DNA from: Eudoraea chungangensis
GTDB lineage: Bacteria > Bacteroidota > Bacteroidia > Flavobacteriales > Flavobacteriaceae
NCBI RefSeq assembly: GCF_029360665.1
Contig: NZ_JARDUB010000001.1
Coordinates: forward strand, 1 to 64,000
DNA length: 64,000 nt
Reading direction: 5' to 3'
Numbering within the stretch: position 1 is the stretch's first letter; the number at the start of each line of letters is the position of its first letter. The notes under the pieces were generated by a model. That model was not told where the DNA came from and searched no databases. It worked only from the letters and a program-made list of their open reading frames with translations. Position numbers and translations under genes: made by a program. Below, one piece after another: positions 40,189 through 48,235 of the stretch.

Positions 40189-40692
40189 CCTTCCCGATGC
40201 TCTGGGAAGGAACACTACATTCCCGAGCCAAAATTGTGAATTAAGTCCGCTTTTACATCGGAAAGTCATCACTTCGGTTTTCTTAACAGAATTTACGGTA
40301 AGCCCTTCTTGAGTGCTTCCTCGAAAATACTTAAAAACCGAACCGCTGCCTTACACATTTTAAGGGGTTTATAATAGATAAAGCCTTTGTTGTTTTTCGG
40401 GTCGTCGAAAAACAGGCACGACATAACCAATTCTAATTTAACCACAGCTACTTATTTCGCTTAACTGTCGGTACGCTCAAACGCAACTGCGTTTAAAAGA
40501 ACTGCTAATGCCCTTATGGAACTTGTCAAGACTGTACATAGTTTTAGTGAAAAATAAGGCTTCTACTTCCTTGAAAATCCAAGGATTTTACTACGTCGCA
40601 AACACACCTGATTTGTTCCCTAAAAGTCTTGACAAAACCCACTCTATCCATTGTGCGATGCACGAAAGAAAAGAACAAACACCCCTTAAAAT
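40189..40692. ncRNA. structured non-coding block upstream of ssb
   Basis: Perfect inverted repeats follow one another. They are CCTTCCC/GGGAAGG (40189-40195, 40204-40210) and TTCGGTTTT/AAAACCGAA (40273-40281, 40334-40342). A long-range pair ATTTTAAGGGG/CCCCTTAAAAT (40357-40367, 40682-40692) encloses GTTTTTCG/CGAAAAAC (40392-40399, 40406-40413) and AAACGCA/TGCGTTT (40479-40485, 40488-40494). It also encloses TTGTCAAGACT/AGTCTTGACAA (40523-40533, 40625-40635) and GTGC/GCAC (40653-40663). A further hairpin (CCTTG/CAAGG at 40569-40584) lies inside the 40523 stem. The nested layout is that of a folded RNA or of single-stranded DNA during transfer. The type is unproven and the strand open; it lies about 50 bases before ssb. 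Confidence 0.5.
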
Positions 40693-40744
40693 TTAATCAG
40701 TTTTAAATCAATAGGGGAAATATAAATCACTTAAATATTTTATT

Positions 40745-41089
40745 ATGAGTACTATTAAAAATCACGTACAGTTAATTGGAAACGTTGGACAAGAACCAAC
40801 AATTACGAACCTTGAAAGCGGAAAAAAAGTAGCCCGCTTTTCACTAGCCACAAATGAGTATTACAAAGACAGCAAAGGCGAGAAGCAAACAGATACTAAT
40901 TGGCATACAATTGTTGCCTGGGGCAAGACTGCTGAAATAGTAGAAAAGTATGTTGCTAAGGGTAAAGAAGTCGGAATATCGGGAAAACTAAAAACTCGAA
41001 GCTATACAACTGATGATAACGAACAACGCTATGTTACCGAAGTCGTAGCCGATGAAATCCTTTTACTTGGAAGTAAAGGCGATAACTAA
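40745..41089 (+). CDS. ssb: single-stranded DNA-binding protein
   Basis: The 114-residue protein is a single OB fold with family blocks HVQLIGNVGQEPTI, VARFSLATNEYY, DTNWHTIVAWGKTAEI and EVGISGKLKTRSY. It ends LLLGSKGDN and lacks the acidic, Phe-tipped tail by which chromosomal SSB recruits partner proteins, a shortening common in plasmid- and ICE-borne copies. It probably coats transferred single-stranded DNA. A terminator follows at 41100. Confidence 0.95.
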   Translation: MSTIKNHVQLIGNVGQEPTITNLESGKKVARFSLATNEYYKDSKGEKQTDTNWHTIVAWGKTAEIVEKYVAKGKEVGISGKLKTRSYTTDDNEQRYVTEVVADEILLLGSKGDN

Positions 41090-41099
41090 ACCTAAAATT

Positions 41100-41137
41100 A
41101 AAGAGGGCGTAGCCGTCTAAAGATGCGCCCTCTTTTT
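41100..41137 (+). terminator. terminator after ssb
   Basis: A perfect 10-bp stem (aaagagggcg with cgccctcttt, 41100-41109 and 41126-41135) around a 16-base loop is followed by T residues. It lies between ssb and the RadC-type gene. Confidence 0.8.
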
Positions 41138-41163
41138 TCATTATTCACTTAAAGAAATAAACA

Positions 41164-41613
41164 ATGAAAGCACAAGTTAACGAAATAAAAATTAGCTACA
41201 AAGGTGGTGTCAAGTCCAAAAATTGGATTCAAGTCTCAACCTCGGCACAAGCTGCGGAAGTCCTTTTTGAAAATTGGGATAAACGTACTATGGAACTACA
41301 AGAGTCTTTTAAAATTGTTCTCTTAAATAACAGTAATAAAGTAAAGGGTATTTGCCAAATTTCCCAAGGTGGAATTGCAGGAACTTTGGTAGATATGCGT
41401 ATCATATTTGCAACTGTTTTAAAGTCACTTTCTGTAGGTTTGATATTAGCACATAATCATCCGAGCGGCAAGTTAGAACCGAGTAAAGCAGATATAAAAT
41501 TGACAAACAAAATAAAGAAAGCTGCATCTGTTTTCGACATCAGATTGTTAGACCATTTGATATTTGCACCTGATGGCGATTACTATAGTTTTTCTGACAA
41601 TGGAATTTTGTAA
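41164..41613 (+). CDS. RadC-type JAB-domain protein
   Basis: The 149-residue protein has the MPN+/JAMM motif: Glu45 early, then His97-x-His99-Pro-Ser-Gly and Asp110 (LILAHNHPSGKLEPSKAD). It covers only the RadC catalytic domain, without the N-terminal helix-hairpin-helix part of full RadC. ICE- and plasmid-borne RadC-type genes are often next to ssb in leading regions and may act in anti-restriction or DNA repair; this is inferred. The small gene at 41625 follows. Confidence 0.92.
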   Translation: MKAQVNEIKISYKGGVKSKNWIQVSTSAQAAEVLFENWDKRTMELQESFKIVLLNNSNKVKGICQISQGGIAGTLVDMRIIFATVLKSLSVGLILAHNHPSGKLEPSKADIKLTNKIKKAASVFDIRLLDHLIFAPDGDYYSFSDNGIL

Positions 41614-41624
41614 AATAAAAGGCT

Positions 41625-41822
41625 ATGGTATATCTCAATTTTACAGACTTGAGCGAAGAGGCTCAAAACCGACTTTTAGAAAATTCTAAAAAAGATGTGG
41701 AACGAAAATTTGGCGATGCTATTCGCAAATACGTAAAAGAAAATTATACCTGTTTTGAAACGATGATTGAGGAAGAAGCACTTCGGAATTTATATTCTTA
41801 TAAATACGTATTCAATATATAA
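41625..41822 (+). CDS. small conserved ICE protein (65 aa)
   Basis: The 65-residue protein (opening MVYLNFTDLSEEAQNRLLEN) is acidic and helical with no signal peptide. I do not recognise a named family, but small proteins of this kind recur beside radC in Bacteroidota ICEs. It starts 11 bases after the RadC-type stop and is followed by a terminator at 41843. Confidence 0.6.
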   Translation: MVYLNFTDLSEEAQNRLLENSKKDVERKFGDAIRKYVKENYTCFETMIEEEALRNLYSYKYVFNI

Positions 41823-41842
41823 TTTTATCAATTTTTAAATCT

Positions 41843-41872
41843 AACACCTCTCAATTTCTTGAGGTGTTTTTT
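41843..41872 (+). terminator. terminator after the small ICE gene
   Basis: AACACCTC (41843-41850) pairs exactly with GAGGTGTT (41861-41868), followed by T residues. It ends the leading-region gene cluster. Confidence 0.85.
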
Positions 41873-41917
41873 ATATACAAATAATACCAAGTCAATAAAA
41901 ATACGTATCTTTATTTC

Positions 41918-42119
41918 GCTGAAATTCAGCACATATAAATTTATATAGCTATTCTATTTTTGACTTTCGCTGATAGCTATATCCATCTATTTTTTTACAT
42001 ACTGGAATTTGAAAAATTCCGAAAAAGGCAATCAGCTTTTGAGCTGGATTGTATGGATTTTTGTCCCGCGCGCGGGACGAAAAGGAATAGCAAGAGGGTA
42101 ACGGGCAGAGCCGCGTTAC
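41918..42119. other. probable oriT: array of six perfect hairpins
   Basis: Six inverted repeats lie in 200 bases: GCTGAA/TTCAGC (41918-41930), ATATAGCTAT/ATAGCTATAT (41943-41982), GGAATTT/AAATTCC (42004-42020) and CAGCT/AGCTG (42033-42046). They are followed by the 16-base palindrome GTCCCGCG/CGCGGGAC (42063-42078) and GTAACG/CGTTAC with an inner GGC/GCC (42098-42119). It sits in a 443-base gene-free gap immediately upstream of the mobilization genes, where oriT lies in related elements. GC-rich palindromes of this kind next to BfmA/relaxase genes are expected for a nic region. The nic site itself cannot be named. Confidence 0.6.
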
Positions 42120-42265
42120 ATATTCCATTTTTGTTTTAATCCATTGATTTTCAATATTTTAAAAATTATCGGATTTTAAAAATTTCAGCAATTTGCGTCA
42201 AATGGCTTCGAAACGCCTGTAAATAGGGATGGATTTACGTCAAATCTTTAAAAAAGCGAAAGAAA

Positions 42266-42646
42266 ATGGATTCATTCATCACCATCCGGTTCAAACGGAA
42301 AACCGCCAAACGGTTTCAGGAATTTTCAAAAACACACTTCAAGACCCATACTGAAGCGATGGAAAATATACTCGATTTTTTCTTCTACAACGAAATATCG
42401 CCAAAAGAAAAACTAGGTCCTACGGGAAGAACTATCGAAGCCAAATTACTCAAAAGAATCAATGCGGTCATCGCTATTATGAGGGATGTGGAAAAGACAC
42501 AGACCAAACCTACGGTAGCGATGATACAGTCACTCTTTCAAACGGAAGAACCGAACAAAAAACCGCTGATTGTGGAAAAGAAATATGCCAAAGAAAATAG
42601 GGAAGTACGCTTTCGTGAAAAGCAAAATCCCAGTAACCAACTCTAA
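42266..42646 (+). CDS. BfmA/BtgA-like mobilization accessory protein
   Basis: The 126-residue protein has a ribbon-helix-helix-like N-terminus (FITIRFKRKTAKRFQEFSKT) followed by HTEAMENILDFFFYNEISPK. It ends with a basic tail (KKYAKENREVRFREKQN). It matches the BfmA/BtgA family of Bacteroidota mobilization proteins, which bind oriT and load the relaxase. It lies between the hairpin array and the DUF5712 gene, with an 11-base gap. Confidence 0.85.
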   Translation: MDSFITIRFKRKTAKRFQEFSKTHFKTHTEAMENILDFFFYNEISPKEKLGPTGRTIEAKLLKRINAVIAIMRDVEKTQTKPTVAMIQSLFQTEEPNKKPLIVEKKYAKENREVRFREKQNPSNQL

Positions 42647-42657
42647 ATATTTGAGCT

Positions 42658-43689
42658 ATGTACATCACCATCACACCTCAAAAACTGGGCGGTAACTATT
42701 CTAAAAGTTCGGCAGATTTCGTTGGCTATTTAGAGAAAGAAAACCAAGGACTGGAACAACGCGATATCGAACATTTTTTTAACCAGTATGGCAATGAGAT
42801 TTCCGCCAAGGAAGTCATCCGGGAAATCGATGGCAATACCGCAAAACTGGAAAAACACGAACCAAGATTCTATTCTATTACTGTGAGTCCGTCGAAATAT
42901 GAATTACGAAAACTTCAGAACAGTAGCGAAGATTTGAAGAAATACACCCGTGAGCTGATGAAGGATTATGTAGTTTCATTCAATAGGGAAATCAAAGGGC
43001 GACCTATCGGCATCGATGACATAAAGTACTATGCAAAAATAGAACATCAGCGCACTTTCAAGGGAACAGATTTTCAGGTAAAGGAAAACCAACCCTTTGC
43101 CACAAAAATACTTCAGCTGAAAACTGAAATCCGAAATATTCAAGAAGGACGAGCTAAAGGGAATATTAAAAGGATGAAAAAGGAAATTGCCAAGCTGGAA
43201 CGCCAAGCACCACATCAACAAAATGGAAAACGAATTGTTCAGGGAATGGCGAAAGATGGAAACCAAAGTCATATCCATATCATAGTGAGCCGCAAGGATG
43301 CGTCCAACAGATTCAGTTTATCACCTGGAAGCAAATACAAAGCTTCCGATGTTAAGTTGAACGGGGAAACCATAAAACGGGGTTTTGACCGAGATAAATT
43401 TTTTGGGAAAGTAGAAAAGACCTTTGACAACACTTTTGGATATAAACGAAACTTTGCTGAAACCTATAAGGCAAGAAAGGATTTTGTAAAAAACCCCAAG
43501 CTCTACTTTGCTGCTTTGATGAAATTGCCAGCCAACGAAAGAGCATTGGCTTTCAAAATGATGACGAAAACGGGATTGCCAATCGTTCCAAGTATTCCTG
43601 TTACTCAGGCGCAAATTGCACTTCGTGTTTTCAAACGATTGAGACGTGGCGCAGAAATAGCAATTAAATCAAGTTCCATTGGAATCTAA
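42658..43689 (+). CDS. DUF5712 relaxase-like mobilization protein
   Basis: The 343-residue protein starts MYITITPQKLGGNYSKSSAD, the DUF5712 opening. It carries a relaxase-type histidine motif (NQSHIHIIVSRKD, near residue 202), and an upstream motif RFYSITVSPSKYE could form part of the active site. A Tyr near the N-terminus (residue 2 or 14) is the candidate nucleophile. It probably nicks oriT and pilots the transferred strand. The coupling-protein gene begins 5 bases later. Confidence in the relaxase role is moderate because the family is divergent. Confidence 0.82.
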   Translation: MYITITPQKLGGNYSKSSADFVGYLEKENQGLEQRDIEHFFNQYGNEISAKEVIREIDGNTAKLEKHEPRFYSITVSPSKYELRKLQNSSEDLKKYTRELMKDYVVSFNREIKGRPIGIDDIKYYAKIEHQRTFKGTDFQVKENQPFATKILQLKTEIRNIQEGRAKGNIKRMKKEIAKLERQAPHQQNGKRIVQGMAKDGNQSHIHIIVSRKDASNRFSLSPGSKYKASDVKLNGETIKRGFDRDKFFGKVEKTFDNTFGYKRNFAETYKARKDFVKNPKLYFAALMKLPANERALAFKMMTKTGLPIVPSIPVTQAQIALRVFKRLRRGAEIAIKSSSIGI

Positions 43690-43694
43690 TAGGT

Positions 43695-45275
43695 ATGCAG
43701 ATAGATAATGTCATAACAATACTTTCAATTATTGGCCTTACCAGTACTGTTTTCTATGGGATTTTTCGAGTAAGCAAATATGCGTTTTTATTAAATATCA
43801 CTATGCTCTCATTTCTCGTATTCTATACTTCTGAAGGAAATGAATTAGTATCGATATTATTGTATTTGGTTTGTCCTCTTATGCTAATTAATACAGGACT
43901 GTATGTTTTTCTTCATAAAACTGAAAGTTCTCAAAACGGTAGTGCTAAATACCAAGTCAATTTTGCTACCAACAAAGGAAATTTCAAATTAGATAATATT
44001 AAACGTGGCGCATCCGTCATCGGATCCGCCGGAAGCGGAAAAACCGAAAGTGTTGTTTACGGATTTCTAAAACATTTCCAGAAAGAGAGTTTTTGCGGAA
44101 TCATTCACGACTATAAGGACTTTGAGCTGACCGAAATGGCATATCCACTTTTTAAGGATAGTGATATTCCGTTTAAGGTCATTTCCTTCGATAAAATTAT
44201 CCATCGGGTAAACCCTATTGCACCTCAATACTTAGAGAACGAGGAAAGTGTAAATGAAGTTTCTAGGGTGCTTATTGAAAACCTTTTGGAACAAAGAGAA
44301 AGCGGAACTACGGGAACAACAAAATTCTTTAACGATGCCGCTGAAGGTTTAATTGGTGGTTTGATTTGGAAACTGAAAACCGACTATCCTAAATACTGTA
44401 CGCTTCCACATTTAATAGCCATTTATCAGATGCTCGATACCGATAGCCTAATTCAATTTTTGGAAACCAATACCACATCGCGGGCAATGGCAGATGCTTT
44501 TATTAGTGGCAAAGATTCCGATAGGCAGACAGCGGGAGTGAAAAGCACATTGGCAAATGCCCTGAAACGAATTAGCACACAGCGCATATTTATGGCATTA
44601 TCCGCAGACGAAGTGCCATTGAATATCAATAATGAGGAAAACCCAGCCATAATTTCAGTAGTAAATAACCCAAAATATGAAACATCCTATTCGCCTGTAA
44701 TCGCAACTATTATCCATACCATCACCAAGCAGATGAGTGTGCGAAACTCAAAATCCTCGTTTCTTTTGATGGAAGAAGCACCAACCATAAGGCTATTGAA
44801 TATGCATCGTATTCCAGCAACATTACGTAGCTATGATATAGCTACAATTTATGTGATGCAAGACAAGATTCAAAACGATATGATGTATGGGGACAAGGCA
44901 AGCAAGGCGATACTGAGTAATCTATCATACCAGTTCTTTGGCAAGGTCAACGACCCAGACACCGCTAAATATTACGAACGTTTTTTTGAAATCATCAAAG
45001 ACCCAACTAAAAGTATAAGTCGTGGACATAACCTTGATTTTGATACACGTATTACGACTGGAGAAAAAGAAATGCCCAAAATTCGGGCAGATGTTTTCTT
45101 TCGGTTAAAGCAAGGCGAGTTTATTACCTATGCTGATGGAAAGGATAAAAAAGTACAATTTAAATTGGCTAATATTCAACGAGAGTTACCGAATGAATCA
45201 AAACAGTTTTCGCAGGCTGATTTAGCGGCAAACTTTGAGCAGGTTTATGATGAGGCGAGGTCAATATTTAGCTAA
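43695..45275 (+). CDS. TraG/VirD4-like coupling protein
   Basis: The 526-residue protein has N-terminal membrane segments (about residues 5-75) and a RecA-like ATPase domain with Walker A GSAGSGKT at residues 110-117. Walker B is FLLMEEAPTIRLL. It carries the usual VirD4-type DNA-transfer blocks (FNDAAEGLIGGLIWKLKTDY, ATIYVMQDKIQNDMMYGDKA). It couples the relaxosome to the secretion channel. Its stop overlaps the convergent TrlF-like gene by 4 bases. Confidence 0.9.
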   Translation: MQIDNVITILSIIGLTSTVFYGIFRVSKYAFLLNITMLSFLVFYTSEGNELVSILLYLVCPLMLINTGLYVFLHKTESSQNGSAKYQVNFATNKGNFKLDNIKRGASVIGSAGSGKTESVVYGFLKHFQKESFCGIIHDYKDFELTEMAYPLFKDSDIPFKVISFDKIIHRVNPIAPQYLENEESVNEVSRVLIENLLEQRESGTTGTTKFFNDAAEGLIGGLIWKLKTDYPKYCTLPHLIAIYQMLDTDSLIQFLETNTTSRAMADAFISGKDSDRQTAGVKSTLANALKRISTQRIFMALSADEVPLNINNEENPAIISVVNNPKYETSYSPVIATIIHTITKQMSVRNSKSSFLLMEEAPTIRLLNMHRIPATLRSYDIATIYVMQDKIQNDMMYGDKASKAILSNLSYQFFGKVNDPDTAKYYERFFEIIKDPTKSISRGHNLDFDTRITTGEKEMPKIRADVFFRLKQGEFITYADGKDKKVQFKLANIQRELPNESKQFSQADLAANFEQVYDEARSIFS

Positions 45276-48127
45276 AAACCATACTTATCCTTTCTAAGTC
45301 TAAATGCTTTTTCACCACCTTCCATAACTGACGTAATTTCGTTTTTTATTTCTTTTGCATCAATAGCGCCTTCAGCTTTAATGACACCTCTTGTTTGCGA
45401 ACTGGCATCCTTATAATCACAGCAAATCACTAATTCGGCGTCGCCGTTAACAACAAGGTTTGCATTATGACTTGTGAATACTAGCTGCCTTTTCTTCTTG
45501 GCATTCCAAATATTTTGAATTATTGCATCAATTGCACGATTGTCGATGTCGTCCTCTGGTTGGTCGATTAGCAACGGTATTCCTGGTTGATTAAGCAGAA
45601 CTGTAAGAAGTGCGGTTGCTTGTTGTCCAGCAGAAGCATCCCGAAAAGGAATTTCATCACCGAGCTCGTTATTTGTAGTGTAAAAGAATTCTGGGTCGAA
45701 TTCTAATTCTGTTGCCGATAATTGCAACCAATCATCAGTAGTGATTTTAGACTGAATCTTAAACTTGTGGTCTTCAGTAAACCCTGTGTTATCTAGTATT
45801 GGCGTCGAAGGTAAATCTTGAGGATTATCCTCGTCTAATTTAAACTCGGCAAGCAATCTTAATTCTTCGGAAACCGATATAAATTCGGAAATCGGGTCTG
45901 ATTTGCTACGAATGGCTTCCAATAAAGCATCGATTCGTTCTTCTCTAATTCTAGTACCTTCGAGTATTGAACGTAATTTTTCTTTAAAATTAGTGAGATT
46001 GATATTCTTAGTAACTATTGCTTTAATCAGGTTATTTGACAAATCTGAAAAATTTGTGGCTTGTTCGTTAAGAACTTGCACTTTTTCAATATGAAAGCTT
46101 TTCCATTCTTCTTTCTGGGCATTATAATCTAGCTCAGGATTCCCAAGCTCTTTAATTACGGATTTCCTATCAGCAATTAGACTATTGATTTCGGCGAGGC
46201 GGTCTTCAAGTCGTTTAATGTTCGCCAACTGTTCTTGACTGGATAACGATTTTCCTTTAGCTGCCTCATATTGAGAATTAAATAAGGTTTGCTTTTTTTC
46301 CCATTCTTCTACAATTTCATTATAGGCTCGCAATCCATTTTCGCTAAAAATGTCTTTTAGCTTTTCAACCGCATCGTGGATATTTTGGAATTTTGATTTC
46401 ATCTCGGTATCGAGTTTTCTAATCAGTTCCTTATTTTCAACATTATCTATGCTGGGTTCAATGGGTTCTGGATATAGTTTTAAAAGTTCAAGAAGTTCAT
46501 CAGTTTTCGTATCAAAAAGTGTGAATTCCGAATCTGTATTTTCGATAATAGTCTTTTCTAACTCAAATTTTGATTTCTTATCAATTGTTTTTTGGTCAGC
46601 TTCAGAAATACCTTTTAGCGATTCACGAATACCCTTAACCTGACCACTTATAGAACTACCTTCTATATTAAAATTGGTTATTTCATTCTGTACTTTTTTC
46701 TTACGCACCAGTTGGCTGTATGCGTTTTTCAATTTAAGGTTTGTTTCATCTAAATTGTATGAAATGCGCTCTAAGCTACTTTTAATAGGTTGTTCAATAA
46801 ATCGTTTTAGTTCTTCTGTTTTAACACCAACATCGCTCAGCTGTTTTTGACTATAGGATTGAATTGGCAACACCTTACGGATATCCTCTTCACTAACTTT
46901 TTGAAATTCAGCATCGCCAATTTTCAAAAGTATTTCACGGCTTTCAGAATTTCTCTTAACTATATGGCGCACATCATTTTTGACCATTGTTATTCGTACC
47001 TCACCTGCAACAGCAGTCAAAGTTTTTCTTATTAGAGTATCTCTGCGATTTTGAATTATATCTAACTCTTGATAGTTTCCTATTTTAACGGTTTGGTCAC
47101 AAAGTCCCCATCTTATATATTCTAAAATAGTCGATTTACCAGTTCCTCTTCCGCCTATTAAAGCGTTGTACTGTTGGTTGAAGTTTATATTGAAACTTCC
47201 TAAAAACTTTGAATTTGTAACATCTAATGACTCAATAAATATTTGCGGCATCTCTGGTTCGTCCTGGGATATTCTGGATTCTTTGGCCAAACAGGCTTGC
47301 CTTATGGCTTCTGCTGTTGGCTCTGCCCATTTTACCCAAGTGGAATATTTTCCTAATTCACGACCATCCTCGAACCTATTGTCTGATGTAGATACAAGAC
47401 CTATACTTTTGTTCCCGTAGTTAACATCCCCGCCATTGATTTTATTTTGATAACCAGATTCTTGCGATATTTCTTTATCAACATAACCGCCAACACAGGG
47501 CATCTTTATATAGTGCTCTTGGAAACCTTGCCGTATAATAGAATGCTGCCCACCTTTACCAACATTGGGAAGAACAATGTATCTGCCCTTACAGTAGTTT
47601 ACTTCATCTAAAATTTTATGAAGTTGAGCAAGATTATTAATTACCTCTTGAGAAATTCTTTGAGTTTGAATGGTATGTCTGTCGTACTTGTCCGTAGGTT
47701 GTATCCCAATAAAATTTAAGACAGAATTAAGGTGTAAATCTTCGAAATCTGAATCAAAAACAATTATGACTTGACTTGCAGGATTGGAAAGACTAAGTTC
47801 TATACCAGGAAAAACAGTTACCTTTTTTTCTGGTTCGCCCATAATATCGTGTATATCATTCTGTGCTTTGGCGACTTTTCTTAGATGTTGGACAAACACG
47901 ACATCGTGATGGTCGGTAATAGCAATGGCATCGATTCCTGCATTGCTAATTTTATCCAAGTATTCCTTGCAAAATTGCTCTCGGTCATCATCAATTTTTT
48001 GCTTTTCAGTTTGAGTTAGACCTGCTACTTGCTCAGTATTTACACCAAAACGAGCACCTGTCCAACTTATATCTCTTGGGCTGTGTACTTGGAAATCACA
48101 TCTATAAAATTTTGCGCCTTTGTCCAT
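45272..48127 (-). CDS. TrlF-family PHP plus SMC-like ATPase
   Basis: The 951-residue protein fuses a PHP metallo-phosphoesterase domain with an SMC/Rad50-like ATPase. PHP motifs are DFQVHSPRD near residue 11, IDAIAITDHHD near 66 and VFPGIELS near 105. ATPase motifs are Walker A GGRGTGKST near 328, a coiled-coil middle (about 440-760), signature SAGQQA, Walker B LLIDQPEDD and H-loop FTSHNANLVV. The TrlF family is common in mobile elements and near defence genes; a DNA- or RNA-damaging defence role is inferred. It is last in the minus-strand run, 108 bases after the nuclease-like gene, and convergent with the coupling gene. Confidence 0.85.
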   Translation of the reverse strand: MDKGAKFYRCDFQVHSPRDISWTGARFGVNTEQVAGLTQTEKQKIDDDREQFCKEYLDKISNAGIDAIAITDHHDVVFVQHLRKVAKAQNDIHDIMGEPEKKVTVFPGIELSLSNPASQVIIVFDSDFEDLHLNSVLNFIGIQPTDKYDRHTIQTQRISQEVINNLAQLHKILDEVNYCKGRYIVLPNVGKGGQHSIIRQGFQEHYIKMPCVGGYVDKEISQESGYQNKINGGDVNYGNKSIGLVSTSDNRFEDGRELGKYSTWVKWAEPTAEAIRQACLAKESRISQDEPEMPQIFIESLDVTNSKFLGSFNINFNQQYNALIGGRGTGKSTILEYIRWGLCDQTVKIGNYQELDIIQNRRDTLIRKTLTAVAGEVRITMVKNDVRHIVKRNSESREILLKIGDAEFQKVSEEDIRKVLPIQSYSQKQLSDVGVKTEELKRFIEQPIKSSLERISYNLDETNLKLKNAYSQLVRKKKVQNEITNFNIEGSSISGQVKGIRESLKGISEADQKTIDKKSKFELEKTIIENTDSEFTLFDTKTDELLELLKLYPEPIEPSIDNVENKELIRKLDTEMKSKFQNIHDAVEKLKDIFSENGLRAYNEIVEEWEKKQTLFNSQYEAAKGKSLSSQEQLANIKRLEDRLAEINSLIADRKSVIKELGNPELDYNAQKEEWKSFHIEKVQVLNEQATNFSDLSNNLIKAIVTKNINLTNFKEKLRSILEGTRIREERIDALLEAIRSKSDPISEFISVSEELRLLAEFKLDEDNPQDLPSTPILDNTGFTEDHKFKIQSKITTDDWLQLSATELEFDPEFFYTTNNELGDEIPFRDASAGQQATALLTVLLNQPGIPLLIDQPEDDIDNRAIDAIIQNIWNAKKKRQLVFTSHNANLVVNGDAELVICCDYKDASSQTRGVIKAEGAIDAKEIKNEITSVMEGGEKAFRLRKDKYGF

Positions 48128-48235
48128 AAAATATTTGCTTCTTAAAACAGTTAAAGGTAATTAACATTTTATAGATTTTAACATTTCAGAGCGGCTTATA
48201 TTAACATATATTTTCCTGCTTTTTATGAGTACAGA

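Noticed and set aside
40508-40696. 62-codon frame upstream of ssb
   Set aside because: It lies across the nested inverted repeats, and its translation shows no protein-like pattern; the structure explains the sequence better.
38690-42265. integrase gene near the tRNA end
   Set aside because: No tyrosine or serine recombinase is encoded near this border; it is presumed to lie beyond the window, so none is reported.
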